Assembly (NCBI RefSeq): GCF_947493865.1
Contig: NZ_CANLTC010000016.1
Span: 1 to 64,000, forward strand
DNA from: an uncultured Halomonas sp.
GTDB lineage: Bacteria; Pseudomonadota; Gammaproteobacteria; Pseudomonadales; Halomonadaceae
DNA: 64,000 nucleotides
Reading direction: 5' to 3'
Position numbers and translations under genes: made by a program. Below, one piece after another: positions 26,316 through 35,948 of this stretch. The notes beneath the pieces are model-generated. The model was not told the origin of the DNA. It searched no databases and saw only the letters and a program-made list of their open reading frames with translations. Within the stretch, counting starts at the first letter, position 1. Each line of letters begins with the position of its first letter.

Positions 26316-26544
26316 GACGCTTCCTTACGGTTCATGACGGATTGCAAGGGAAAAGCTATCTCTCAAAGCATAGCCGCAACCGTGGAATGACAGGATATGG
26401 TACAGATACAGACTGATTCGGTCTTCGAAAGCATTGGACAACAAATAGACAAACCCTATCAAATATATATATACGATTGCTTTTTTATTTTTAAATGAAT
26501 ACTTTACTTTAATCATCTATCAAATCTGATCGTGGAGAGTATTC
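26316..26544. other. AT-rich intergenic region upstream of dps
   Basis: About 230 bases without a recognisable gene. The segment from roughly 26455 to 26515 is strikingly A+T-rich (runs such as ATATATATATA) compared with the GC-rich surroundings. It presumably carries the dps promoter and may bind nucleoid proteins. I could not identify a defined regulator box. Confidence 0.5.
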
Positions 26545-27018
26545 ATGTCCGACATCAATGCAATCGGCCTGCACGAAAGCAGCGCTACGCAACTGGCTGA
26601 CAAGCTCAACATCCTGCTGGCCAATTATCAGATCTTCTACATGAATGTACGCGGCTACCACTGGAACGTGAAAGGCTCGCAGTTTTTCGAACTGCATGCC
26701 AAATTCGAAGAGCAGTACACGGATCTGTTGACCAAGGTGGATGAAGTTGCCGAGCGTATCCTGACCTTGGGTTACGAGCCGCTGCATGCCTATAGCGACT
26801 ATGTACAGCACGCCGCTATCGAAGAAGACAAGCATGTTCACCAGGGCGATGCCTGTGTCCGCGGCATTCTTGCCGGCTATCGGACATTGATCGAACTGCA
26901 GCGTGAGATTCTCAGCCTGGCGTCGGATGCAGACGACGAAGGCACTGCCTCCATGGTCGGCGATTATATCCGCGAGCAGGAAAAGACCGTGTGGATGCTG
27001 AACGCCTATCTCGGCTGA
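26545..27018 (+). CDS. dps: Dps/ferritin-like DNA-protection protein
   Basis: 157 residues, the usual Dps length. The ferroxidase-centre signature NYQIFYMNVRGYHWNVKGSQFFELHAKFEEQYTDLLTKVDEVAERI includes the conserved His, Asp/Glu and Trp. Dps dodecamers oxidise iron with peroxide and shield DNA during starvation. GTGGAGAG lies upstream of the ATG. No lysine-rich N-terminal tail is present, so DNA binding may differ from E. coli Dps. It is a single gene. Confidence 0.93.
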   Translation: MSDINAIGLHESSATQLADKLNILLANYQIFYMNVRGYHWNVKGSQFFELHAKFEEQYTDLLTKVDEVAERILTLGYEPLHAYSDYVQHAAIEEDKHVHQGDACVRGILAGYRTLIELQREILSLASDADDEGTASMVGDYIREQEKTVWMLNAYLG

Positions 27019-27195
27019 GCCGTGAGTTGATGCTTGCTTCACTCTTTTCTGGGCGAGTAGCTTTCGAAATGCACACCTTACATTTTGAAACTTTACATAC
27101 CTTGTACTCGCCCACTGACGACCCCAGATTAATGGGTAGCACGCGATATATCGTGCCAAGTCAATTTGTTAGCCAATATGCCGCAAGGAGGTAGC

Positions 27196-27759
27196 ATGAG
27201 CCAGCAATCCTCAGGTAAACGTGTCGCCATTCTCGCCACCAACGGGTTCGAAGAATCGGAGCTGTCGGTACCCAAGGCCAAACTGGAAAATCAGGGCATG
27301 ACGGTACACGTCATCGCGCCGGATACGAAAGGCATTCGCGCCTGGGCGGAGACCGACTGGGGCGAGACCTATGAGGTCGATAAAAGCCTCGACGATGCGA
27401 ATTCCACCGACTATCACGCCTTGATGCTGCCCGGTGGTCTGTTCAATCCAGACACGCTGCGTCAGAACGACAAGGCGCTGGATTTCGTGCGCCATTTCTT
27501 TGAAGCCGGCAAACCGGTAGGCGCCATCTGCCACGCGCCTTGGATTCTGATCAATGCAGGCGTCGTCAAGGGTCGCAAGATGACCTCGTACCCTTCCGTT
27601 TCCCAGGATCTCAAGAATGCGGGGGTCGAGTGGGTCGATGAGCAGGTCGTCGTCGACAATGGGTTGGTCACCAGCCGCAAGCCGGACGACCTCGATGCGT
27701 TCTGCCACAAGCTGGTCGAAGAGATCAATGAAGGACGCCATTCCGATCAGCACGCCTGA
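27196..27759 (+). CDS. DJ-1/PfpI family protein (YhbO-like)
   Basis: 187 residues. AILATNGFEESELSVPKAKLENQG carries the conserved Glu, and VGAICHAPWILINAG the nucleophilic cysteine elbow with adjacent His of the PfpI/YhbO group. These proteins act as protein or nucleotide deglycases, or stress-protective hydrolases; the exact role is debated. The start at 27196 follows a strong CAAGGAGGTAG site. The gene ends before a clear terminator at 27804. Confidence 0.9.
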   Translation: MSQQSSGKRVAILATNGFEESELSVPKAKLENQGMTVHVIAPDTKGIRAWAETDWGETYEVDKSLDDANSTDYHALMLPGGLFNPDTLRQNDKALDFVRHFFEAGKPVGAICHAPWILINAGVVKGRKMTSYPSVSQDLKNAGVEWVDEQVVVDNGLVTSRKPDDLDAFCHKLVEEINEGRHSDQHA

Positions 27760-27803
27760 TCGCATCGCATCGCATAGCGTTTCACGAGTTCCTTTCGTTT
27801 TTT

Positions 27804-27834
27804 CGCCTGTCTTCCCCGGGAGACAGGCGTTTTT
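27804..27834 (+). terminator. intrinsic terminator after the PfpI-family gene
   Basis: CGCCTGTCT at 27804-27812 and AGACAGGCG at 27821-27829 form a perfect 9-bp stem around an 8-base loop, followed by TTTTT. Confidence 0.88.
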
Positions 27835-27886
27835 ATGTATGCTTATCCGGTAGCCACAATTACAGGTTTCATCTGGAGAGTCATTC

Positions 27887-28993
27887 ATGCCGCACACCCC
27901 ACGTCCGATCAGCAAGGCGCTGAGAAAGCTATTGCGCGTCCTGGCGCGCCCGATGAAATCGGACAAGGGCCATGGCGGCATCGTGGTCAACGCCTATCGT
28001 GGCTACGGCTCCCAACGGGAAGTGTTCGTCATGGGGCGTGTGTTTCGGCAGTTGCGCATCGGTTTGCCGGCGCCGGAAGGCACGCTATACCGAGACGTCG
28101 TGGATGTTTTCCGCCGGATGCTACGCTGGGGCGCCAAGCATGTGGAGATCACACTCGATGTTGAAGGCAGCCGAATACAGGTAACCACCGACCGGGACGG
28201 GTATTTCGATATTCGACTACCCTTGAGCAAACCACCGGCCCCGGACCAGAGTTGGCACACGGGGACGCTCGATATCGTCATGCGCGATGAGCGTACCGTT
28301 TGCACGAAAGTGGATATCTACATACCGCCAGCAGCGGTGGATCTGGTGGTGATCAGCGATATCGACGATACCGTGATGTATACCGGGGTCGCCAACAAGT
28401 TGATGATGATGTATCGACTATTCTTTCGTAAGGCGCACCAGCGTGTCGCCTTCCCCGGCGTCGCGGAGCTCTATCAGGCGCTTTTCGTCGGCGCCGACGG
28501 CCAGAGAAGACGACCGCTGCTCTATGTCTCGCGAGGCCCCTGGAGCATCTATGAAGTGCTTGAGGAGTTCTTTCAGCGCAACAACATCCCCGTCGGCCCG
28601 ATCCTGTTCCTGCGGGAGTGGGGGCTGACCCTGCAGCGCCCGCTACCGCGAAAGTCGGAAGATCATAAGGCGAATCTGATCCAGCAGATGCTCGAGCTCT
28701 ACGACGACTTGCCTTTCGTGCTGATCGGCGACAGCGGTCAACACGACCCGGAAACCTATGCCCGCATCGTGCGGGAGTATCCCGGTCGCATAAAGACGAT
28801 CTATATTCGTAACGTCAATCAGGATGCTTCAAGAGACGAAGCAATCGAGGAACTTGCCCAGGAGATCAACGACGATGGCTGTTCGCTGCTATTGGCCGCG
28901 GATAGCGTCAGCATGGCCGAGCACGCTTTCGAGCAGGGGCTCATTTCCGCCGCCGGGCTCCAGGCGGTACGTCAGGCGCCCAGCGGCGATTGA
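27887..28993 (+). CDS. App1-type phosphatase (DUF2183)
   Basis: 368 residues. The catalytic core VVISDIDDTVMYTGVANKLMMMYRLF contains the HAD-like DxDxT motif of the App1 phosphatidate phosphatase family. FVLIGDSGQHDPETYARIVREYP is the third HAD motif. An N-terminal beta-rich region (residues 1-140) precedes it, as in bacterial members. Bacterial substrates are unproven. GGAGAGTC lies upstream of the ATG. It is convergent with pepD, the stops being 9 bases apart. Confidence 0.85.
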   Translation: MPHTPRPISKALRKLLRVLARPMKSDKGHGGIVVNAYRGYGSQREVFVMGRVFRQLRIGLPAPEGTLYRDVVDVFRRMLRWGAKHVEITLDVEGSRIQVTTDRDGYFDIRLPLSKPPAPDQSWHTGTLDIVMRDERTVCTKVDIYIPPAAVDLVVISDIDDTVMYTGVANKLMMMYRLFFRKAHQRVAFPGVAELYQALFVGADGQRRRPLLYVSRGPWSIYEVLEEFFQRNNIPVGPILFLREWGLTLQRPLPRKSEDHKANLIQQMLELYDDLPFVLIGDSGQHDPETYARIVREYPGRIKTIYIRNVNQDASRDEAIEELAQEINDDGCSLLLAADSVSMAEHAFEQGLISAAGLQAVRQAPSGD

Positions 28994-29002
28994 ATCGCTC
29001 GA

Positions 29003-30481
29003 TCACGCCTTGCTCTCGGCCGGCTCCCCAGCCAGCTCCTCGATTAGCGCACGCAGCAGGCCCCAGAACTCCTCTACGGAATCGACTTCGACGCGCTCAT
29101 TGGGAGAATGAGCGCCGCGAATCTGGGGGCCGAAGGAGATCATGTCGAGCGCCGGGTACTTGCCGCCGAGAATGCCGCATTCAAGCCCGGCATGGATGAC
29201 CTTGACCTCGGGTTCGACGCCCAGGCGGCGCTGGTGCAGTTCCCGAAAGCGTTTCAGCAGGCGGCTGTCTGGATCCGGTGTCCACCCCGGGTAGGCGTTC
29301 TCGACCCGGGTACTGGCACCGATCAGATCGAACAGGGCGCGAAAGCGATCCGCCATATCCTGGGTCGCGCTATCACGCAGCGAGCGTACTAATGCGCAGA
29401 GCTCGAAACGCCCTTCCTCGAGCGTCACCACCCCCAGATTGTTGGAGGTTTCCACTACCCCGGGCACCTCGACACTCATGCGCTCCACGCCATAGGGTGC
29501 GGCATGCAGCGCGTCGATCAGCAGATGGCTGGCGGAATTCGTCAATGCCTCCTGCGGGGGCGAAGCCACCTCTTCCAATGATAGTTTCAGGCCATCATCG
29601 ACACCGGCAAGCTCGGCGGCGAGTTCGGACTGCAACTCGGCCAGCCGTGCCTGGGCGGTTTCACTTTCGTCTGCGTCCAGGGCCAACATGGCGAACGCCT
29701 CTCGCGGCAACGCATTGCGTAGCGTCCCGCCCTGATAGCCGATCAGCCGCGCACCCAAGGGTTCCAAGGCACGCAAGACGCGAATCAGCAAACGATTGGC
29801 ATTGCCACGCCCCTTGTGGATATCGATGCCCGAATGGCCCCCGACCAGACCGGTCAACGCCAGCTGCCAGACGCGCTCGTCCTCCTTCAGCGAACTGGTC
29901 GGCAGGTCCGCGGAGACCAGCACGTCCGCCCCGCCGGCACAGCCGATGTAGACCTGGCCCCGATCCTCGGAATCCAGGTTGAGCAGGTAGCGGCCCTGCA
30001 GCCAGTCTTCCGCCAGATTGAGGGCGCCGCCCATGCCGGACTCTTCCTCCAGGGTAAAAAGCGCCTCCAGCGGGCCGTGACGCAATGAATCATCTTCCAG
30101 CACCGCCAGGGCCGCCGCCACGCCAAGACCATTGTCGGCGCCTAGCGTCGTGCCCCGGGCGTACAGCCAGCCATCCTCGACATAGGTATCAAGCGAGTCC
30201 TGGGTGAAATCATGCGAGTGATCCGCATTGGCCTGGGCCACCATATCCAGATGGCCTTGCAGCACGATGCCCGGCGCCTGCTCGCACCCTGGCGTGGCGG
30301 CCTTGCGAAGGAGCAGATTGCCGATGTGATCCTGCTCGTGGGCAAGACCGCGCTTCTCGGCCCACTCCTCGATCAGCGCCACCAGCGCGGCTTCATGCCC
30401 AGAGGGCCGGGGCGTATTGCACAGCGTACGAAAATGGCGCCAGACGATGGCCGGCGACAATGACTCCAGATGTTCGTTCAC
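29003..30481 (-). CDS. pepD: aminoacyl-histidine dipeptidase (M20)
   Basis: About 492 residues, typical of PepD, a cytosolic di-zinc peptidase that cleaves Xaa-His dipeptides such as carnosine. Metal-binding and catalytic motifs are present: LQGHLDMVAQ, GADNGLGVA, LEEESGMGG, LNLDSEDRG and HAGLECGILGGKYP. The start is chosen as GTG 30481, giving VNEHLESLSPAIVWRHF, which aligns with the N-terminus of the E. coli enzyme; AGGGAAACC lies upstream. The frame is open for ten codons more. No internal damage is seen. Confidence 0.92.
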   Translation of the reverse strand: MNEHLESLSPAIVWRHFRTLCNTPRPSGHEAALVALIEEWAEKRGLAHEQDHIGNLLLRKAATPGCEQAPGIVLQGHLDMVAQANADHSHDFTQDSLDTYVEDGWLYARGTTLGADNGLGVAAALAVLEDDSLRHGPLEALFTLEEESGMGGALNLAEDWLQGRYLLNLDSEDRGQVYIGCAGGADVLVSADLPTSSLKEDERVWQLALTGLVGGHSGIDIHKGRGNANRLLIRVLRALEPLGARLIGYQGGTLRNALPREAFAMLALDADESETAQARLAELQSELAAELAGVDDGLKLSLEEVASPPQEALTNSASHLLIDALHAAPYGVERMSVEVPGVVETSNNLGVVTLEEGRFELCALVRSLRDSATQDMADRFRALFDLIGASTRVENAYPGWTPDPDSRLLKRFRELHQRRLGVEPEVKVIHAGLECGILGGKYPALDMISFGPQIRGAHSPNERVEVDSVEEFWGLLRALIEELAGEPAESKA

Positions 30482-30507
30482 GATGGTTTCCCTACTTGAA
30501 ATAACGC

Positions 30508-32694
30508 TCAACGATTGCGCGACCTGTGATGATCATACAAGCGCTGGGCCAACGCTCGCCAACGACGCAGCCGGCTTTTTCGCCCTTCTGCCTGGGCAGT
30601 TGATTCATTTCCCAGAAACAGTGGCGCTATCAGTTCCTGCAACTCATCCTCTGGCGATTCGGAAGATGCACCTCGCCACCAGGCCAGCCATGCCTTGGCA
30701 AGCCAAGGGCGCACCAGCGCAAGCTCTCCGCCTCCTTCGGCGAACCAGGTAATTCGCGCCACATCACCTTCCGTGATCTCGGGCGCCGGTCCTTCCCGTA
30801 AAAGTGACGCCGCCAGAGCAGGCTCGAGGTGCTTGAGATCGAAGGCCAGCAGACTCGGCAGCAGCTGCTGAAAAGCTCGATTCACGTCGTCGATCAAACC
30901 CTCGGACTGTTCGTCGAGCGCTCGCCCCATCATCAGTGCATGCTCGCCGCTGGAGGCTTCCCGGGAAAGCCCGAGCCGCAGCGAAACGAAGCCCTGGGCG
31001 CGCCAGAAGGCGATCAGGCTCTCTTCGGCGCCAAAGCTGACCCCCAACCGCTCAACGCCTTCGCTTTCCATCCGTGCGCCCAGATGCTCGACCAGCCCAC
31101 GCCCCACCCCTTTTCGTCGCGCCACCGGATGCACGGCAATACGCAGAATCCGGCACCAGCGCACCTTCGCAGCCTCAAGATGGCCCGCATGAGTCGCCAG
31201 GGACTGCGCCAGCAGATGCCCCCGTGGACGGCGCTCACCGCGGTAAATCTTCGTTGCCAGTTCCGGCGGAAATCCGCCTTCGATTTGCCCCAGGCAGACA
31301 CCGATACAAATATCGCCGGCATAGGCGGCGATCAGGCGCACATCCGGGGCGTCGAGCAGCTGGCGCAGATCCGCCGGGGTGGTGCGGTAATGGGCCTGCA
31401 CCAGCAAGCCGAACAGTTCGCTCAGGGCGGCTTCGTCTGCGGCCAGTGCCGCCCGGTCGAGCACGACCAAGCGTAATTCGTGGTCCGTTAGCGCCTGAGC
31501 GGCGCGTTCGTCGTCGCCGGGTTCGGCGTCGAGCAGCAGGAGTTCCCGGGTCAAGATTTCCAAGGGATCGCCTTCGGCCCAGCGGATCGGCTGACTCAAA
31601 TGAAACTCGCGCCACTCCGGCGTGTCTCGATCGAGCCGGGCGCGAAAGCGCAGCTGAAAACCGCGCCCGGTGCCTTCATAGCCATGCACGGTGGTGGCAA
31701 AGGCGATACGTGGAAACGCATTGAGCCAGCGACTCAGCAAAGGGGCGGGAATCGCCGCCGCCTCATCGACGAACAGGGTCGGCGGCGAACATGGATCGAC
31801 TGCGCTGGACTGCAAGGCTTCGAGTAGCGCGTCTGGCGCGATGAAGCGCACTTCGGCATGCTCATCGTCGATGTCCACCTGGAAACTATTGCCTTCACGC
31901 CGGCCCTGGGGCAACAGCGCCGCAAGCCGCTCGAACACGGGTTCGACCGCCGCCGGACGCGGTGCGGTGATCCAAAGCTGATTTTCGCCGACCAGCAGGC
32001 GCCGCGCCGCGGCGATGCCCAGCGCTGCGCTCTTGCCCCGACCGCGATCGGCGCTGAGTACCAGCGGGCGCCGACGACGCAAGCGGGTCAGGCGATCGAC
32101 CGCCTCCGCCTGATCCGCGCTCAGGCAGTCTACATCGCTGCTGCTGGCGGCCTGTTCGGGGATAATGGGCGGCAGTTTCGACGCTGGAAATACCTGGCCG
32201 CTCGGCCAGTGCATCACCTGGGTCGAGTCCTGCAGCCGTCGCGCCAGTCGCGCAAGATAACGCGCACTCAATTCACTGGGTTGATAAGGCCAGGCGTCGA
32301 GCCGCGCGTAATCCGCATCCGGTTCGGGAAGGTCTTTCTGCCAGGCGCTCGGGGTCAGTAGCACCAGCAGGCCCCCGGCGCGCAGCGTGCCGGAAACGGC
32401 ACCGAAGGCATCCGGATCGAAGCCCGCGTCTTTTGAGACGGCATCGAAAACCACCAGATCCTGCTCGCCGCCCAGCCGAGTCCGCGCCTTGGCCATGGGC
32501 AGCGCGGCAATGCCTGTGTCGGGAGGGGTTGAACCCAGCCACAACGGTGCTTGCCAGGAGCGTGCCCGCCACAGCCACAGCGCCTGCGCAAACGTTTCCT
32601 GCTCGCCGCTGCCGAGCCATAAAAGCACTCGATGCCGTCGCGCATCGAGTGCTTTAATCAAATGCTCAAGGTTCGCTGAATTGTCGTCGCTCAT
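30508..32694 (-). CDS. tmcA: tRNA(Met) cytidine acetyltransferase
   Basis: 728 residues. TmcA makes N4-acetylcytidine at the wobble position of elongator tRNA-Met, using acetyl-CoA and ATP. The order of domains is visible: an N-terminal DUF1726-like domain, an RNA-helicase module with Walker A in SADRGRGKSAALG and a DEAA box (FVDEAAAIPAPLL), then a GNAT domain (IAVHPVARRKGVGRGLVEHL) and a C-terminal tRNA-binding tail. The start MSDDNSANLEHL at 32694 is natural. It is a single gene beside pepD. Confidence 0.94.
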   Translation of the reverse strand: MSDDNSANLEHLIKALDARRHRVLLWLGSGEQETFAQALWLWRARSWQAPLWLGSTPPDTGIAALPMAKARTRLGGEQDLVVFDAVSKDAGFDPDAFGAVSGTLRAGGLLVLLTPSAWQKDLPEPDADYARLDAWPYQPSELSARYLARLARRLQDSTQVMHWPSGQVFPASKLPPIIPEQAASSSDVDCLSADQAEAVDRLTRLRRRRPLVLSADRGRGKSAALGIAAARRLLVGENQLWITAPRPAAVEPVFERLAALLPQGRREGNSFQVDIDDEHAEVRFIAPDALLEALQSSAVDPCSPPTLFVDEAAAIPAPLLSRWLNAFPRIAFATTVHGYEGTGRGFQLRFRARLDRDTPEWREFHLSQPIRWAEGDPLEILTRELLLLDAEPGDDERAAQALTDHELRLVVLDRAALAADEAALSELFGLLVQAHYRTTPADLRQLLDAPDVRLIAAYAGDICIGVCLGQIEGGFPPELATKIYRGERRPRGHLLAQSLATHAGHLEAAKVRWCRILRIAVHPVARRKGVGRGLVEHLGARMESEGVERLGVSFGAEESLIAFWRAQGFVSLRLGLSREASSGEHALMMGRALDEQSEGLIDDVNRAFQQLLPSLLAFDLKHLEPALAASLLREGPAPEITEGDVARITWFAEGGGELALVRPWLAKAWLAWWRGASSESPEDELQELIAPLFLGNESTAQAEGRKSRLRRWRALAQRLYDHHRSRNR

Positions 32695-32737
32695 GGCCCA
32701 CAGGATGCGCCATGAGCGATGACGGTGCCAGCTTCCG

Positions 32738-34939
32738 TCAAGTGTCCATCACCTTTTCCAATGTGATCGGTAGATCCCGAATACGCTTGCCGGTGGCGTG
32801 ATAGACCGCGTTGCCGATGGCGGCGGCGATACCCGTCAGGCCGATCTCCCCCACTCCACGGGCGCCAAACTCGTTGAAGGCGTAATCCGGGTTGTCCAGC
32901 AGCTCGACGCCGATCTCCGGCATGTCCGCATGGCAGGGCACGATATAGTCCGCGTAGTTGTTGTTGATCAGTCGCGCGTCCCGGGGGTCGTAATCCAGTT
33001 TTTCCGTCAGGGCCATGCCGATACCCATGACGATGCTGCCCTCGACCTGATTGCGCGCCGCGGAGGGATTGATCGCCCGGCCGATGTCGATGCTACTGAC
33101 TACCCGCGCCACCCTCAGCCGCGAGATACCCGGGTCCCAGCGCACCTCGACGAAGTGCGCGCCGAAAGAGCGGAAGCTGTACTGCCCTTTCTCATCTCCC
33201 GGCGCCGCCTGACCCTCGCCGTTGACGCTGCCGAGTTTCTGCTGGGTCAGCATCTCGCCAAAGCTGACGCGCTTGCCCTGATCGTCTTTCAAGGCTCCGC
33301 CTTCGATCTCGAGGCTTTCCGGGTCGCTGCCCTCGAACGCCCCGCCTTCGCCGGTGGCGACTTCCTTCAGGGCATCGAAGGCGTTGCGCAGCGCCGCCGC
33401 CACCGCGGGCAAGGCGGTGGCGGTCACCATGGAACCCCCGGAGAGCGGCCCCGCCGGCAGGGTGGATTCTCCCAGACGTACCTCGATGTCCTTCAACGGT
33501 ACGCCGGATAGCTCGGCAACGGTCTGCGCCACGATGGTATAGGTGCCAGTGCCGATATCCTGGGTACCACAGGCAGCCATCACGCTACCGTCGTCACGCA
33601 GTTCGACCCGGGCGGCGCAGGGCATGCGTAGCGCTGGCCAGGAGGCGGTCGCCATGCCCCAGCCGATGATCTCGTCACCGTCGCGCATGGCGCCTGGAGC
33701 GGGATCGCGGCGCTCCCAGCCGAAACGCTTGGCGGCGCTGGTATAGCAGTCGTCCAGATGCTTGCTTGACCAGGGCAGTTCGGATGCCGGGTCTTGGTCG
33801 GCATAGTTGCGTCGGCGCAGTTCGAGCGGGTCCATTTCCAGTTCAACCGCCAGCTCGTCCAGGGCGGTTTCCAGGGCGTGAATGCCCGAGGTTTCGCCAG
33901 GCGCACGCATGGGGCAAGGCGTACCGTGATGCACTTCCAGCAGACGCTGGCTTATCGCCACGTTGTCGCAGGCATACAGGCTCGGGGTAGCCGACCCCAG
34001 GGAATCGACATAGCGGTGCACGAAGGAGGTTTCCGTGGTGCTGTCGTGGCGCATCGACACCAATCGCCCATCCGGGTCGGCGGCCAGGCGCAGACGCTGA
34101 CGCGACGCCGGACGATTGCCGCCGCTTTCCATGTCCTGCTGGCGGGAAAGAATCGTCTTGACCGGGCGCCCCAGCATCTGAGCGGCGCCGGCGGTCGCCA
34201 CCGCATGGGGCCACATGAACAGCTTGTTGCCGAAACCGGAGCCGATGTAGTGCGACACGACTTCGACGCTTTCATCCGGCAGCCCGAAGATACGGGCCAT
34301 GGCCTTGTGCTGATAGACCACCCCTTGGCTCGACTCATGCACGATCAGCCGCTCGTCGCGCCACTCGGCAAGGGTTGCGTGCACTTCCATCTGCATGTGG
34401 CTTTCGGCGGCAATATGATAGGTGTGATCGATCTTGACCGGCGCCTCATCGAAGGCCTTTTCAGGGTCGCCCCGGGAGGCGCCTTCCGACGCCAGCAAGC
34501 GTCCTTCCCGGTCGGTATCCAGCAGGCTCGCTATCGCGCCGGATTCCCGGCGATAGTCGGCGTGTACTGCGTGGGCCGCGGCCCGGGCCTGCTCGAAGCT
34601 CTCCGCCACCACCAGGGCGATGTACTGGCCGTCGTAGTGAATGCGCTCGTCCTCGAAAGGCAGGCGCACTTCGCTGACCTGATCCTGATGCGTCGGACTA
34701 TTGGGGGAGCGATACAGCTTGGGGAAATGACCGTGATGGAAAATATCCACCACCCCGGGCATGGCTCGCGCGGTGTCCAGATGCAGTTTTTCGAGCGTGC
34801 CATGAGCGATGCTCGCCGGCACCGGATAGCCATAAAGCATGTTCTGGGCCTGCCAATCGACGGTGTAGTCGGCCCGGCCGGTCAGCTTGAACTCGCCATC
34901 CACCCGTGGGGTGCGATGGCCAATGACTTGTGTATCCAT
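32738..34939 (-). CDS. paoC: molybdenum hydroxylase large subunit (PaoC/XdhA type)
   Basis: 733 residues, the length of PaoC/YagR aldehyde-oxidoreductase large subunits. It begins MDTQVIGHRTPRVDGEFKLTGRADYT. Molybdopterin-binding segments include SHYIGSGFGNKLFMWPH and QDIGTGTYTIVAQTVAE, with the catalytic glutamate in GVGEIGLTGIAAAIGNAV near the C-terminus. It should oxidise an aldehyde or N-heterocycle. Operon order is FeS, FAD, Mo subunits (paoA-paoB-paoC). No PaoD/XdhC maturation chaperone gene follows. The tail of a second such subunit is at the right edge of the window. Confidence 0.88.
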   Translation of the reverse strand: MDTQVIGHRTPRVDGEFKLTGRADYTVDWQAQNMLYGYPVPASIAHGTLEKLHLDTARAMPGVVDIFHHGHFPKLYRSPNSPTHQDQVSEVRLPFEDERIHYDGQYIALVVAESFEQARAAAHAVHADYRRESGAIASLLDTDREGRLLASEGASRGDPEKAFDEAPVKIDHTYHIAAESHMQMEVHATLAEWRDERLIVHESSQGVVYQHKAMARIFGLPDESVEVVSHYIGSGFGNKLFMWPHAVATAGAAQMLGRPVKTILSRQQDMESGGNRPASRQRLRLAADPDGRLVSMRHDSTTETSFVHRYVDSLGSATPSLYACDNVAISQRLLEVHHGTPCPMRAPGETSGIHALETALDELAVELEMDPLELRRRNYADQDPASELPWSSKHLDDCYTSAAKRFGWERRDPAPGAMRDGDEIIGWGMATASWPALRMPCAARVELRDDGSVMAACGTQDIGTGTYTIVAQTVAELSGVPLKDIEVRLGESTLPAGPLSGGSMVTATALPAVAAALRNAFDALKEVATGEGGAFEGSDPESLEIEGGALKDDQGKRVSFGEMLTQQKLGSVNGEGQAAPGDEKGQYSFRSFGAHFVEVRWDPGISRLRVARVVSSIDIGRAINPSAARNQVEGSIVMGIGMALTEKLDYDPRDARLINNNYADYIVPCHADMPEIGVELLDNPDYAFNEFGARGVGEIGLTGIAAAIGNAVYHATGKRIRDLPITLEKVMDT

Positions 34940-34949
34940 CCGTGGTCCC

Positions 34950-35948
34950 TCAGTGGTGTTTTGATGCTGCGGAGGCCTTTTCAAGCGCGCGAACGATGGC
35001 TTGCCGTGCCAGCGGCACCTTGAAGGCGTTGTGCTCTCGAGGAACGGCGTCCGATAGGGCGATCTCCGCTGCCTTTTCGAAGCTCTCGGTCCTGGCCGGC
35101 TTACCCGCGAGCGCCTGTTCGGCTTCCACAGCGCGCCAGGGCTTGGTGGCGACACCGCCAAGGGCCAGGCGCGCTTCGCGAATCACGCCATCTTCAACGG
35201 CCACCATCGCCGCAGCAGACGCCAGCGCAAACTCGTAGGACGCTCGATCACGCAGCTTGAGATAGTGAGAACCGCCGCCGACTACCGGTGTATCCAAGGT
35301 GACATGGGTAATCAGCTCATCCGGCTCGAGCTCGTGCTCGAGATCCGGGCGATCCATGGGCAGCCGATGGAAATCACCGAAAGCTATTTCGCGAGTGCCA
35401 TTGGGCCCTTCCAGGGTCAATGTTGCACCGAGCGCCGTCATTGCCACGCACATGTCCGATGGATGGGTGGCAATGCAGTGCTCGCTGGTACCCAGCAGCG
35501 CGTGCATGCGATTGACGCCTTCCAGGGCATCGCAGCCACTGCCGGGGGCACGCTTGTTGCAGGCCGCCGCCACATCGCGGAAATAGGGGCAACGCGTGCG
35601 CTGCATGACATTGCCGCCGGTGGACGCCATGTTGCGCAGTTGGGTGGAGGCACCGGCAAGCAGCGCCTGGGAGAGCAGCGGGTAGTGCTGCGTCACCAAC
35701 GGATGGTGGGCCAGGTCGGTATTGCTGACCAGAGCGCCGATACGCAGCCGGCCGTCGTCGAGCCGTTCGACCTCGCGCAGTGGCAAACGATTGAGGTCGA
35801 TGACCTGGACGGGGCGCATCACATCGAGCTTGACCAGGTCGATCAGGGTGGTGCCGCCGGCGATATAGGACGCTTCGCCCGCATTACCTCTTTCGGAAGA
35901 AACCGCCTGATCGACATTCTCGGCAGAGGAGAAGGCAAAGTTTCTCAT
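34950..35948 (-). CDS. paoB: molybdenum hydroxylase FAD subunit (PaoB type)
   Basis: 332 residues. SYIAGGTTLIDLVKLDVMRPVQVIDLNRLP is the FAD-binding motif of XdhB/CoxM proteins. The extra cysteine set around TRCPYFRDVAAACNKRAPGSGCDALEG suggests the additional [4Fe-4S] cluster found in PaoB. FAD carries electrons from the molybdenum centre to an acceptor. Its ATG overlaps the stop of paoA by four bases (ATGA). Confidence 0.9.
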   Translation of the reverse strand: MRNFAFSSAENVDQAVSSERGNAGEASYIAGGTTLIDLVKLDVMRPVQVIDLNRLPLREVERLDDGRLRIGALVSNTDLAHHPLVTQHYPLLSQALLAGASTQLRNMASTGGNVMQRTRCPYFRDVAAACNKRAPGSGCDALEGVNRMHALLGTSEHCIATHPSDMCVAMTALGATLTLEGPNGTREIAFGDFHRLPMDRPDLEHELEPDELITHVTLDTPVVGGGSHYLKLRDRASYEFALASAAAMVAVEDGVIREARLALGGVATKPWRAVEAEQALAGKPARTESFEKAAEIALSDAVPREHNAFKVPLARQAIVRALEKASAASKHH